From NCBI GenBank assembly GCA_964605655.1, contig CAZSDK010000003.1:1-64000 (forward strand): DNA of 64,000 bases, in the 5' to 3' direction. Source of the DNA: JAKLIX01 sp964605655 (GTDB lineage Bacteria; Bacteroidota; Bacteroidia; Bacteroidales; CAIXZF01). A program made the position numbers and the translations under genes. Shown piece by piece: positions 42,682-51,614 of the stretch (its first letter is position 1; each line of letters begins with the position of its first letter). The notes below the pieces were generated by a model. It was not told the DNA's origin. It did no database searches and saw only the letters and a program-made list of their open reading frames with translations.

Positions 42682-44232
42682 TTACGTCCGGGCCAGGGCT
42701 TCGGCTGCTTTTTCGCCGTCCATGGCAGAGGAGAGGATGCCTCCGGCATAGCCGGCGCCTTCACCGCAGGGGTACAGGTTCTCCAGTGCCAGGTATTGCA
42801 GGGTCTCAGCGTGCCGTGGTATCCTCACCGGGCTGGAGGTACGGGATTCCGTAGCCAGGACCAGGGCATCGGAGGTGATGAAACCGGGCATCTTCCGGTT
42901 AAATTCCCTGAAGGCTTCCTTCAGGCGTGAGGCGATGAAGGCCGGAAGCACTTGCTGCAAGGGATAGGAGAGAGTACCCGGATTATATGAGTTATCAGGC
43001 AGGTCCATGGAGAGGGTGTCGGACAGGAAATCGGTAAGTCGCTGGGCAGGGGCCTGCTGGCAGCTGCCACCGGCAAGGAAGGCTATGCTTTCGATATGTT
43101 CCTGGAACCTGAGGCCCATCAGCGGTCCATGGGAGTGAAAGGCAGTCAGGTCCTCTGGTGCTATGGTCACCACAATGCCTGAGTTGGCATAGGGAGAGTT
43201 CCTCTTTGAGTTGGACATGCCGTTGGTGACGAGCTGCGAAGGGCCGCTGGCCGAAGGGACCATGAGGCCGCCCGGGCACATGCAGAACGAGAACACTCCT
43301 CTGCCGGAGGCCTGGCACACCAGGCTGTAGGTGGCTGCAGGAAGAAAGGGGTCTTTGTTTTTGCAGTGGTATTGGATGCTGTCGATGAGTGCCTGGGGAT
43401 GTTCCACCCTGACACCCAGGGCAAAAGGCTTGAATTCCAGTGGAAGATTTTGGTGCTGGAACATCTCATAGATGTCTCTTGCAGAATGACCTGTGGCAAG
43501 GATATAACCGACTCCGTCAAAATGCCTCCCGGAGGCGTCGGTCAGGCGGGTAATACGCCGGCCGCTTATGTCCATCCCGGTGACCCGGGTGTTGAAATGG
43601 AATTCCCCTCCGGCCCCGGTGATGAAGTTACGGATAGACTCAATGATTCTTGGAAGACGGTCGGAACCTATATGAGGATGGGCATCCACGAGGATATCCG
43701 GTGAGGCGCCGTGGGCCACCAGGATGCGCAACAGCTTGCCCACATCTCCTCTTTTCGTGGACCGCGTATACAGCTTTCCGTCAGAGAAGGTCCCTGCCCC
43801 GCCCTCACCGAAACAATAGTTGGAATCAGGATTCACCAGGTGACGGGTATTCAGGCTGGCGATATCGGCCTTGCGGGAATGGACCTCCTTGCCTCTTTCC
43901 AGGATCACTGGTTTCAGGCCTGCCTCCAGTAATCTCAGAGCGGCGAACAGCCCGGCAGGTCCGGATCCGACGATGATGACCCTCTTGCCGTTATGGACCT
44001 GCTGATAATCAGGCAGCAAGGGTCTTGACGCCGGTTTCTCTTCGTGGAGGAAAACCTCTACCCGCAACCTCACCAAAATCTGTCGCGACCGGCTGTCAAC
44101 CGACCTTTTATGGAGGGTATAACCGCTGATCTCATCTTTCTGGACCCTCAGCGACCTGGCCAGGAAGGGCAACAGGTTTTTATCACCAAAGGCCTGACGG
44201 GGCGTGAGCGCCAATTCAACCACCTTACGCAT
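42682..44232 (-). CDS. FAD-dependent oxidoreductase, COG2509-like
   Basis: Flavoprotein of 516 residues. After an N-terminal domain of about 85 residues comes the FAD-binding loop VIIVGSGPAGLFAALRLLEAG. It continues with CFGEGGAGTFSDGKLYTR and DGVGYILATGHSARDIYEMF, and ends with NLYPCGEGAGYAGGILSSAMDG, which closes the FAD site. This is the pattern of the uncharacterised COG2509 dehydrogenases. Substrate and partner are unknown. It lies 11 bp after the PorT-like gene on the same strand, ahead of the unknown 231-residue protein. Confidence 0.88.
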   Translation of the reverse strand: MRKVVELALTPRQAFGDKNLLPFLARSLRVQKDEISGYTLHKRSVDSRSRQILVRLRVEVFLHEEKPASRPLLPDYQQVHNGKRVIIVGSGPAGLFAALRLLEAGLKPVILERGKEVHSRKADIASLNTRHLVNPDSNYCFGEGGAGTFSDGKLYTRSTKRGDVGKLLRILVAHGASPDILVDAHPHIGSDRLPRIIESIRNFITGAGGEFHFNTRVTGMDISGRRITRLTDASGRHFDGVGYILATGHSARDIYEMFQHQNLPLEFKPFALGVRVEHPQALIDSIQYHCKNKDPFLPAATYSLVCQASGRGVFSFCMCPGGLMVPSASGPSQLVTNGMSNSKRNSPYANSGIVVTIAPEDLTAFHSHGPLMGLRFQEHIESIAFLAGGSCQQAPAQRLTDFLSDTLSMDLPDNSYNPGTLSYPLQQVLPAFIASRLKEAFREFNRKMPGFITSDALVLATESRTSSPVRIPRHAETLQYLALENLYPCGEGAGYAGGILSSAMDGEKAAEALART

Positions 44233-44243
44233 GGGATGTCCTT

Positions 44244-44990
44244 CTATTCAAAAGTGAAGGTAAACTGAAAAATCTTGGAGTTGAGCCTGTCAATGGAACC
44301 GGCAAAGATGTTGGACTCATGTTTCAGAATATCCCTGACCCCGTAACTCATCTTGACTTCGGTCCCGAACTTGAAATAGGTAGTGTAAAAATCAAAACCG
44401 ACACCGAACTCGAAGGAATAGTCATTCTTCCGGAGTTTGATCCTGATCTCCTCATTTTGTTCTTTTTTCTTAGCCTGGGAGGCCAGGTCGATGCTGAATT
44501 TGATGCCCGACATGACGTAAGCCCTTGAGTTATAGAGTCTTTTTGATTTGAACTTGACGTGAAAAGGCAGGTCTATATAGGTGGATTCCACCTTTTTAGG
44601 GGTGTCAAAGAAAACGGAATTATTGGTGGACCGGGTGAAGATGAGCATCCTTTCGCCGAAGGAGAGGGTGGGGATAAACCTCAGGTCCCAGTAGTCGGCC
44701 AGCCTCAGGTTGGAGACGATGCCGATGTTGAAGCCCATCTCCGGGTCGGAAACCACAGAAAAGATGCTGTCCTGGCTGCTGAAATCCTTGGCGGTTTTGA
44801 CGCTGAAGAACATCTGGTTGACACCCAGGATGAACCCGAAATGATAGGGGGCAAGGTCGTACCGTGGCAGGTTTTCCGGTTTCCGGTGCTGGGCACTGAG
44901 GGTTTCGGCGAACAACAGCAAAACGATCACCAGGCAGCCCAGGCGGCTTATTCTTTTGGTACGGATCAACAGTTTCAGGTTTGGCAACAA
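44244..44990 (-). CDS. porT: PorT-like T9SS outer-membrane protein
   Basis: Outer-membrane beta-barrel protein of 248 residues that resembles PorT, a type IX secretion component needed for surface export. A signal peptide to about residue 34 (ending SAQ) precedes YDLAPYHFGFILGVNQMFF, a conserved PorT motif, and then paired strands to FKVKF-like FHVKFKSKRLYNSRAYVMSGIKF and a terminal QFTFTFE. The start is a TTG; no ATG occurs earlier in the frame before a stop. Placement next to ubiE is a synteny reported for porT in Bacteroidota. PorT versus a related barrel is likely but not certain. Confidence 0.8.
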   Translation of the reverse strand: MLPNLKLLIRTKRISRLGCLVIVLLLFAETLSAQHRKPENLPRYDLAPYHFGFILGVNQMFFSVKTAKDFSSQDSIFSVVSDPEMGFNIGIVSNLRLADYWDLRFIPTLSFGERMLIFTRSTNNSVFFDTPKKVESTYIDLPFHVKFKSKRLYNSRAYVMSGIKFSIDLASQAKKKEQNEEIRIKLRKNDYSFEFGVGFDFYTTYFKFGTEVKMSYGVRDILKHESNIFAGSIDRLNSKIFQFTFTFE

Positions 44991-45035
44991 TGAAACGTTA
45001 TTTTTTCCTGAATATTACGATTTGCTAAAGGAGTG

Positions 45036-45043
45036 CAAAAGTA
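45036..45043 (-). promoter_or_regulatory. -7 element upstream of porT
   Basis: TACTTTTG on the minus strand matches TAnnTTTG, about 45 bases before the porT start. A proper -33 TTG is not placed well, so support is partial. Confidence 0.35.
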
Positions 45044-45047
45044 CAAA

Positions 45048-45758
45048 CTATTTCTTTTCAGCGGAATACAAGGTGGCAATTCCCCCGGAAAGCCTTTTCT
45101 GACGGGTCTCTTCAAATCCCGACGACTTCAGTAAACCGAGAAATTCATCCCCGTAGGGGAATTGACCCACTGACTCGGGCAGATAAGTGTAGGCGAATGA
45201 ATGCCTGGAAATGATACGGCCGAATAAAGGAAGCATCCCCCTGAAATATAATTTGAACAGTCCTTTCCATATCGGATTGCGGATAGTGGAAAATTCGAGG
45301 ATGAGCACATGGCCTCCGGGTTTCAGCACCCTGTTCATCTCCTTCAGTCCGCACGAAAGGTCTTCAAAATTCCTGACCCCGAAGGCGGCCGTGACCAGGT
45401 GAAAACTGCCGTCGGAAAAGGGGAGGGCTTCGGCATCACCTTTTTGCAATTCAATGATTTTCTCCAGGTTTTTATTCCTGACCTTTTCCTTTCCGATATC
45501 CAGCATTCCTTCAGAGATATCTACACCGGTTATTCTCACGTTTTTCAGGCCGGCCAGGGCGATGGCGAGGTCTCCGGTTCCGGTGGCCACGTCGAGGATC
45601 CTTTCCGGGGAGTAGGTCCTTGCCTGCCTGATCAGGCTCTTTCTCCAGAAGCGGTCTATGCCCAGGGAAAGAAAATGGTTGAGGAAGTCATAGCGTCTGG
45701 CGATGTTGTCGAACATCGACCTGACTTTTTCTTTCTTGGATTCCCGGATTTCCTGCAT
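45048..45758 (-). CDS. ubiE: Demethylmenaquinone methyltransferase UbiE/MenG
   Basis: SAM-dependent C-methyltransferase, 236 residues, that completes menaquinone. Motif I is ILDVATGTGDLAIAL, and GVDISEGMLDIGKEKV, GDAEALPFSDGSF and AFGVRNFEDLSCGLKEMNRVLKPGG are UbiE/MenG signatures. The N-terminal VRSMFDNIARRYDFLNHFLSLGID is diagnostic. Menaquinone is the expected quinone in Bacteroidota. It lies 21 bp after the heptose kinase gene and 57 bp before porT, all on the minus strand. Confidence 0.95.
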   Translation of the reverse strand: MQEIRESKKEKVRSMFDNIARRYDFLNHFLSLGIDRFWRKSLIRQARTYSPERILDVATGTGDLAIALAGLKNVRITGVDISEGMLDIGKEKVRNKNLEKIIELQKGDAEALPFSDGSFHLVTAAFGVRNFEDLSCGLKEMNRVLKPGGHVLILEFSTIRNPIWKGLFKLYFRGMLPLFGRIISRHSFAYTYLPESVGQFPYGDEFLGLLKSSGFEETRQKRLSGGIATLYSAEKK

Positions 45759-45779
45759 GAAGCCTTCTTGAATGGTTCT

Positions 45780-46784
45780 TTACAAGGCAAGGATTTCCAT
45801 CTCCCTGAGAAGCTTCTGCAGGTCGACTGGTACCACTCCCACCTCTTCACACACCAGTCCTCCTGCCAGGTTCGACAGCAAAGCCAGGTCCCGGGGGGAG
45901 CATCCTGTAGCCAGGCAGAGCGCCGCCATCGAGATCACGGTGTCCCCGGCTCCTGACACATCGGCAATAGACCTTTTATGAGCGGGGACCAGGTGGAGCT
46001 CCCCATCGTTTCTTTGCCGGATGAAAATGCCTTCTTCAGATAGAGTGACCATAAGAAGTTCAATGAGTTGCTCTTCCTGGAAAGAGGCGATGCCTTTGGC
46101 AAGGCTTTCTTTATCCTTATGATCGAAGTCTCTTCCCAGTCCTTCCTTCAGTTCTTTCAGGTTGGGTTTGAAAAGGGTGACCCCTTTGTATTCATCGAAG
46201 TTCTTTTTCTTGGGATCGACACAGACCGGGATGTTTTTTTCCCTGGCCAGGCGGATGCTCTGCCTGATGAATTCCGGCGTCAGCACGCCTTTGTTGTAGT
46301 CCTGGAGGATGATGGCATCCACTTTCAGGGTGGTAATCAGGGATGACAAGACTTCAATATATCTTTTTTCATCTGTTTTGTCCAGGTCGTGCGTCTGTTC
46401 TTCATCCACCCGGAGCATCTGCACCTTGTTGCCAATCACCCTGAACTTGGTGGTGGTGATTCGGTCACGGCTCCTGAGGATACCCTGGTCTGCAAGATTC
46501 AGATTTTTAAGTAGTTCCAGGAAGATGTCTCCCTGCCGGTCTTCTCCTATGACGGAGCACAACACAGGCACGGCACCAAGAGCCTGGATATTAAGGGCCA
46601 CATTGGCGGCACCTCCGAGACGGTTTTCCCTCTGATGCAGGGCCACCACCGGTACCGGTGCTTCGGGTGAGATGCGCTCAACCTTACCGAATAGGTAGGA
46701 GTCTATCATGACATCTCCCAGGATTAGGACCGTCTTTCCCTGGAAGCGGTCTATCACGGAGCGCATGCTCTTGCCAGTGGTCAT
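45780..46784 (-). CDS. ADP-heptose synthesis kinase (HldE kinase-type, PfkB family)
   Basis: Sugar kinase that phosphorylates D-glycero-D-manno-heptose 7-phosphate for lipopolysaccharide core, or a close relative. The PfkB landmarks are VLILGDVMIDSYLFG, GGAANVALNIQALG, and ADVSGAGDTVISMAAL near the C-terminus. VCVDPKKKNFDEYKGVTLFKPN is typical of the RfaE kinase domain. I chose the ATG at 46784 (334 residues). The long upstream extension in the same frame lacks family similarity. No cytidylyl/adenylyltransferase domain is fused. A perfect palindrome (46789-46808) lies 4 bases before the start. Confidence 0.88.
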   Translation of the reverse strand: MTTGKSMRSVIDRFQGKTVLILGDVMIDSYLFGKVERISPEAPVPVVALHQRENRLGGAANVALNIQALGAVPVLCSVIGEDRQGDIFLELLKNLNLADQGILRSRDRITTTKFRVIGNKVQMLRVDEEQTHDLDKTDEKRYIEVLSSLITTLKVDAIILQDYNKGVLTPEFIRQSIRLAREKNIPVCVDPKKKNFDEYKGVTLFKPNLKELKEGLGRDFDHKDKESLAKGIASFQEEQLIELLMVTLSEEGIFIRQRNDGELHLVPAHKRSIADVSGAGDTVISMAALCLATGCSPRDLALLSNLAGGLVCEEVGVVPVDLQKLLREMEILAL

Positions 46785-46788
46785 GTCT

Positions 46789-46808
46789 GTAAAATTAATT
46801 AATTTTAC
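46789..46808. promoter_or_regulatory. Perfect 20-bp palindrome before the heptose kinase gene
   Basis: GTAAAATTAATTAATTTTAC is a perfect inverted repeat between the -7 box TACCTTTG (46808-46815, minus strand, one base shared) and the start codon of the kinase. It is a candidate operator; the regulator is unknown. Confidence 0.5.
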
Positions 46809-46861
46809 AAAGGTAAGAAACTGCCAGACAACCCTGCCATTCTTTTCCAATCTTAATACTG

Positions 46862-49800
46862 TTGCATATACAAAAATCATATAATAAGGGATTCTTCTTC
46901 TCCATAAGGACCACCTTGGGGATGCTACTGCTTTTATGGTGGATGAGCGGTCACAGCCAGCTGACGCTGACGACCTCAGCCACCATGAACACCGTGTGCA
47001 ACGGTTTCGGTTGTAACTATTACGGACCGAGCATCCTCATCAATGAGGTGATGATCCGGCCTAATGTATGTGACGGTTCCATTTACGGTTCTGAGCCTTC
47101 CATGCCGGCCAGCCAGCGGCAGGGGGAGTGGATAGAGCTCTACAACCCGGATCTATGCAAGTCGGTGGACATCTCATGTTATTTTCTGGGCAACTGTTCT
47201 CCTGAGGATGGAGGGTATTACGGAGGAGGCTATGAGATTCCCCAGGGCACGGTTGTGCCGCCAAGAGGTTTTGTCATCGTGAGAGGCGTTAACGCGCCTG
47301 CGGTCCCTTCGAACCTCTTGGTGCAGAACGGAGGAAAGACCGTAGAGCTGATCATCAGCAGTACTTCGGCCGTTTGCCTGGGCGGCGGTTACCGTCTCTG
47401 GTTCCCCAATGCTGGCGGATGGTTCGCTTTCTACAACAAGAACGGGGTCCCTCAGGATGCCATCAGCTGGAATTCCCCTGATAACCAGGCTGTGAGCGGT
47501 ACACCCTGTAACCCGCCCGGAGGATGTCCCTTTTCCGGCACGCTTTCCAACTACAACAATATTCCGGCCAACAGAAAAAATTACATACATAACAACCAGC
47601 CTACCCAGGGACAGAGCATCCGGAGGATACCAGACGGTGGTAACTGGGTGGTGAATGCCACGGCTGCAGCGACATACGGAAACTGTAATTCTACCTGTAT
47701 CCCGCCTCCCGTGATCACCTGTGTGGGCAGTGCTTCCGTGACAGTAAGCGGCGGTACACCTCCTTACGCCTACCATTGGTCGGATGGCCAGGTGCAGACC
47801 ACGGCCACCGCCGTCGGTCTTTGCGGCGGCAACTACTGTGTTACCGTTACGGATGCGGCCAACAACACCGGAGTTGCCTGCGTCGATGTGCCTGAGTTTA
47901 CTCCCGTGGTCAGCCTGAATTTCTCAGGAAATTTTTGTTCGGATGCAGGACTGGTAACGCTTACAGGAGGAAGCCCCCCCGGAGGGACCTATTCGGGCCC
48001 CGGTATCAGTAACAATGTTTTCAACCCCGCGCTTGCCGATACCGGAACCCACCAGATCAAGTACCGCTATGCCAACTCCGACTCCTGCTGGAGTGCCGAC
48101 AGCGTGCTGGTCTATGTTTATCCAACGCCCACCGCATTTCTGCCTCCGTTGCCCTCGGTATGTCAGAGAGCCGCTCCTATTCCTTTGACCTCAGGATTTC
48201 CTGCCGGCGGTACCTATGCAGGCACGGGTGTGGTGGGCAATATCTTTGATCCTGCTGTTGCTGGCGTTGGGACCCACCAGATCGCCTATATCCTTTCAAA
48301 CAGCTATGGCTGTAACGACACAGCTTTCAGGTATATAACCGTCTCCCCGGGGCCCACCGTGACGCTGGCCCCGATAGCAGGAATTTGTTCCACGGCAGGG
48401 CCTTTTGTCCTCAGCGGCGGGATTCCTGCAGGAGGAACATACTCGGGTATCGGTGTCGTAGGCAGTACCTTCGATCCGGCCGTCTCAGGCCCCGGAGCCT
48501 TCCTCATCACCTACACCTATGCTGACGTCTTCAACTGCCAGGGCACTGCCAGCAAAACCATCCAGGTGTATATGGCCCCACAGGTCAGTATGCCGGCTTT
48601 GCCAGCTCTTTGTTCCAATGGCAATCCCATCACCCTCAATGGAGGTTCACCGGCAAGCGGCACATACACAGGAACAGGTGTAGCCGGCGGTATCTTTAAC
48701 CCCGTCACTGCTGGTCCGGGAACCTTTCCCATCACCTATACCTATACCGACGAACATCAATGCACCGATACAGCCATCAGGAATATCACCGTCAATGCAG
48801 CTCCCGTGGTCACTTTAGCCAACTTCCCCGGGTATTGTGTCAACGGTAACCCGGTGACTCTTACCGGGGGTTCTCCTGCCGGAGGAACATACTCCGGCCC
48901 TGGCATCAGTGGTGGTGTGTTTAACCCGGCCAGCACAGGAGTGGGGACCTTCACCTGTACCTATAACTATGTTGATGCCAACGGATGTGCTGGCAGCGCC
49001 ACCAATACCATCACGGTGAACAACGCACCCGTGGTAGGGTTTAATCCCATTCCCCCGGTATGCGTTAATGTGCAGTATGTGTCGCTTACCGGCGGTACTC
49101 CTGGCGGAGGTACCTATTCCGGATCCGGACTCATTGGTTCTATTTTACTGCCGCCAACAGCAGGGGTGGGGACTCATACCATCACCTATACCTACCAGGA
49201 TGCCAACGGATGTTCGGGCTCAGCCCAGCAGACCGTACAGATATTTGATCTGCCCAACGTGGTGATGAACCCTCTGGGAGATCTCTGCTTGAATGCCAGT
49301 CCCGTGACCCTCAGCGGCGGTTCCCCTGCAGGAGGAACGTATTTCGGGCCCGGCGTCAATAATAATATTTTTGACCCTTCCACCGTCGGTGCCGGGGCTT
49401 ATGACCTGGGTTACACCTATACCGATACACACGGATGTATCGACAGTGCCGTGCAGACAGTGAACGTGATCCCGCTGCCCATGGTCTCGCTTCCTGAACA
49501 GACAGGGGTCTGTATCAACTATGACCCGGTCTCCCTGACCGGAGGATCACCGCCCGGGGGCACGTATTCCGGGCAGGGGGTCAATGCAGGGATGTTTGAC
49601 CCGGGAGTGACTGGCCTGGGGACCTATGACATCGTTTATCTTTACGAGGATACCAACCAGTGTTCCAACGCAGATACCAACCTGATCACTGTATATCCCT
49701 TACCAGAGGTTCACCTTGTGACCGGAGGAGGCACCACCTGCACCGGGACCAACGGCAGCCCGGTTGGGCTTGACAGCACCCAGATTGGGGTACAGTACCA

Positions 49801-50473
49801 GATGTTCATCCTCGGTCAGACCAACGGCAGCCCTTTGATGGGCACGGGTGATTCCCTGTCCTTCAGCAACCAGACTTCACCCGGTTTTTATACCGTCCTG
49901 GCTACCGACACCTTGTCGGGATGCACCTCGATGATGGCCGACTCCGTCCTCATCTTCCTGCTCCCACAACCTCAGGTCGACATGGTCGACAGCGTATTTT
50001 ACTGTGACCAGACCTCCATAGTGCTCGATGCAGGTGCTTTCCAGGACTCCCTGACCTACGAATGGCAGGATGGGTCTACCAACAGGTATTTTACGGCTTC
50101 CGCGCCCGGCTGGTACTGGGTGAAGGTGGGCCTGGGTACCTGTTTCTCCTACGACTCCACCGAGGTGCTCGACTGCAGCGACCTGTGGGTGCCCAATGTC
50201 TTCACTCCCAACGGCTCGGGAGGCAATGAAAGATTCCTGCCCAAAATCCTGCAGGGCAACATCCTTGAATACGACGTCAAGGTATTCGACCGCTGGGGGA
50301 AGATCGTCTATCAGTCGGGAGATATTGAAGAAGGATGGGACGGGAAGAACATCAAAAACGGATTGACTTGTCCGGATGGCACCTACTTCTTCACCATACG
50401 CTATAAGGTGGATGCCTATCCTTATGAGCCGAAAGACCGTGCCGCTTCGGGGTCGGTCACGCTTCTCCGATAA
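46862..50473 (+). CDS. Large T9SS cargo with lamin-tail domain, eight 72-residue repeats and type B sorting domain
   Basis: Predicted cell-surface protein of 1203 residues. A signal peptide (to about 33) begins at a TTG; the first ATG (46922) would leave too short a leader. Next is a lamin-tail-like domain (ILINEVMIRP, GEWIELYNP) at about 58-240. One Ig-like/SprB-like unit follows (about 285-350). Residues 359-934 are eight repeats of 72 residues, each shaped C-x-LTGGSPAGGTYSGPG...FNP...GTHTITYTYTD.xGC. The C-terminus (LWVPNVFTPNGSGGN, YDVKVFDRWGKIVYQS, LTCPDGTYFFTIRY) is the gliding-motility/CHU_C type B sorting domain. Export by T9SS and surface display follow from that tail. The ligand is unknown; a SprB-like adhesin is possible. 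Confidence 0.88.
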   Translation: MHIQKSYNKGFFFSIRTTLGMLLLLWWMSGHSQLTLTTSATMNTVCNGFGCNYYGPSILINEVMIRPNVCDGSIYGSEPSMPASQRQGEWIELYNPDLCKSVDISCYFLGNCSPEDGGYYGGGYEIPQGTVVPPRGFVIVRGVNAPAVPSNLLVQNGGKTVELIISSTSAVCLGGGYRLWFPNAGGWFAFYNKNGVPQDAISWNSPDNQAVSGTPCNPPGGCPFSGTLSNYNNIPANRKNYIHNNQPTQGQSIRRIPDGGNWVVNATAAATYGNCNSTCIPPPVITCVGSASVTVSGGTPPYAYHWSDGQVQTTATAVGLCGGNYCVTVTDAANNTGVACVDVPEFTPVVSLNFSGNFCSDAGLVTLTGGSPPGGTYSGPGISNNVFNPALADTGTHQIKYRYANSDSCWSADSVLVYVYPTPTAFLPPLPSVCQRAAPIPLTSGFPAGGTYAGTGVVGNIFDPAVAGVGTHQIAYILSNSYGCNDTAFRYITVSPGPTVTLAPIAGICSTAGPFVLSGGIPAGGTYSGIGVVGSTFDPAVSGPGAFLITYTYADVFNCQGTASKTIQVYMAPQVSMPALPALCSNGNPITLNGGSPASGTYTGTGVAGGIFNPVTAGPGTFPITYTYTDEHQCTDTAIRNITVNAAPVVTLANFPGYCVNGNPVTLTGGSPAGGTYSGPGISGGVFNPASTGVGTFTCTYNYVDANGCAGSATNTITVNNAPVVGFNPIPPVCVNVQYVSLTGGTPGGGTYSGSGLIGSILLPPTAGVGTHTITYTYQDANGCSGSAQQTVQIFDLPNVVMNPLGDLCLNASPVTLSGGSPAGGTYFGPGVNNNIFDPSTVGAGAYDLGYTYTDTHGCIDSAVQTVNVIPLPMVSLPEQTGVCINYDPVSLTGGSPPGGTYSGQGVNAGMFDPGVTGLGTYDIVYLYEDTNQCSNADTNLITVYPLPEVHLVTGGGTTCTGTNGSPVGLDSTQIGVQYQMFILGQTNGSPLMGTGDSLSFSNQTSPGFYTVLATDTLSGCTSMMADSVLIFLLPQPQVDMVDSVFYCDQTSIVLDAGAFQDSLTYEWQDGSTNRYFTASAPGWYWVKVGLGTCFSYDSTEVLDCSDLWVPNVFTPNGSGGNERFLPKILQGNILEYDVKVFDRWGKIVYQSGDIEEGWDGKNIKNGLTCPDGTYFFTIRYKVDAYPYEPKDRAASGSVTLLR
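47936..49663 (+). repeat. Eight tandem 216-bp coding repeats
   Basis: Within the large cargo gene, codons 359-934 form eight units of exactly 72 codons by cysteine-to-cysteine spacing. The units are well diverged in DNA, so this is an old tandem array and not a recent expansion. Confidence 0.8.
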
Positions 50474-50483
50474 GAATGTTTCT

Positions 50484-50491
50484 TACCTTTG
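50484..50491 (+). promoter_or_regulatory. -7 element upstream of the aldolase gene
   Basis: TACCTTTG in the 46-bp gap before the aldolase start is a perfect -7 box. The -33 region, inside the end of the cargo gene, has only a weak match. Confidence 0.45.
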
Positions 50492-50519
50492 CAGGTAGAT
50501 CATTCTTAACATCAATAAT

Positions 50520-51599
50520 ATGTCAGAAAAACTTTCCAACCTTATCAACCCCGGTGTGGCCACCGGTGGCGACGTACAGGAGATCTTCCGCGTAGCAAAA
50601 AAAGAACATTTTGCCCTGCCGGCAGTGAATGTGGTAGGCTCCCATTCGACCAACGCCGTGATGGAAGTAGCCGCGGCCGTGAATTCACCGGTGATCATCC
50701 AGATCTCCAACGGAGGGGCCGTCTTCTTTGCAGGGAAATCCCTTTCGAACGAAAACGAGAGAGCTGCCATCGCCGGTGGCATCGCCGGAGCCCTTCATGT
50801 TCACCAGGTGGCTGAATATTACGGCGTGCCCGTGATCCTTCACACCGACCACGCGGCCAGGAAGCTGTTGCCCTGGATCGACGGACTGCTGGATGCCGGT
50901 GAGAAATATTATGACCGTTACGGAAAACCCCTCTACAGCTCCCACATGCTGGACCTCTCGGAAGAGGAGCTGATAGAGAATATCGACATCTGCAAACGCT
51001 ACCTCGAACGCATGTCTAAGATGGGTATGACCCTCGAGATAGAACTCGGCGTCACCGGAGGAGAAGAAGACGGGGTCGACAACACCGGTATCGACAGTTC
51101 CAGGCTGTACACCCAGCCTGAAGATGTGGCCCTGGCCTACCGCGAGCTCATGAAAGTGAGCGACCAGTTCACCATCGCCGCTTCATTCGGAAACGTTCAT
51201 GGCGTCTACAAACCCGGTAACGTAAAGCTGGAGCCCGTCATCCTGCATAACTCGCAGAAATATATCCGGGAGAAGTTCAATACCCCGGAAAACCCTGTCA
51301 ACTTCGTGTTTCACGGTGGTTCCGGCAGCGAGCCCGAGAAGATCAGCGAAGCCATTTCTTATGGGGTGGTGAAGATGAACATCGACACCGACACCCAGTG
51401 GGCGTTCTGGGAAGGTGTGCTGAAATACTACCGCAAGAACGAAGCTTATCTTCAGGGACAACTCGGCAACCCGGAAGGGGATGAAAAGCCCAACAAGAAG
51501 TTTTATGATCCCAGGGCCTGGATCAGGGAAGGGGAGAAGTCGATGGTGGCCAGGCTGAAACAAGCCTACCAGGACCTGAACTGTCTCGACAGGTACTAG
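50520..51599 (+). CDS. fbaA: Class II fructose-bisphosphate aldolase
   Basis: Zinc-dependent aldolase of glycolysis and gluconeogenesis, 359 residues, cytoplasmic. HTDHAARKLLPWIDG holds the catalytic Asp and a zinc His. GVTGGEEDGVDN, ASFGNVHGVYKPGNV and FHGGSGSEPEKISEAISYGVVKMNIDTDTQ (end of the barrel) are class IIa signatures. Length agrees with E. coli FbaA. It follows the surface protein gene by 46 bp with its own -7 box. The next gene (acyltransferase) follows 15 bp after the stop and may be co-transcribed. Confidence 0.96.
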   Translation: MSEKLSNLINPGVATGGDVQEIFRVAKKEHFALPAVNVVGSHSTNAVMEVAAAVNSPVIIQISNGGAVFFAGKSLSNENERAAIAGGIAGALHVHQVAEYYGVPVILHTDHAARKLLPWIDGLLDAGEKYYDRYGKPLYSSHMLDLSEEELIENIDICKRYLERMSKMGMTLEIELGVTGGEEDGVDNTGIDSSRLYTQPEDVALAYRELMKVSDQFTIAASFGNVHGVYKPGNVKLEPVILHNSQKYIREKFNTPENPVNFVFHGGSGSEPEKISEAISYGVVKMNIDTDTQWAFWEGVLKYYRKNEAYLQGQLGNPEGDEKPNKKFYDPRAWIREGEKSMVARLKQAYQDLNCLDRY

Positions 51600-51614
51600 T
51601 ATAATCATCTGGAT

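Noticed and set aside
46785..46880. Longer N-terminus of the heptose kinase
   Set aside because: It would run through a good -7 box and a perfect palindrome, and its residues have no family similarity.
47936..49663. Recent slipped-strand repeat expansion
   Set aside because: The eight units differ strongly at DNA level, so the array is old.
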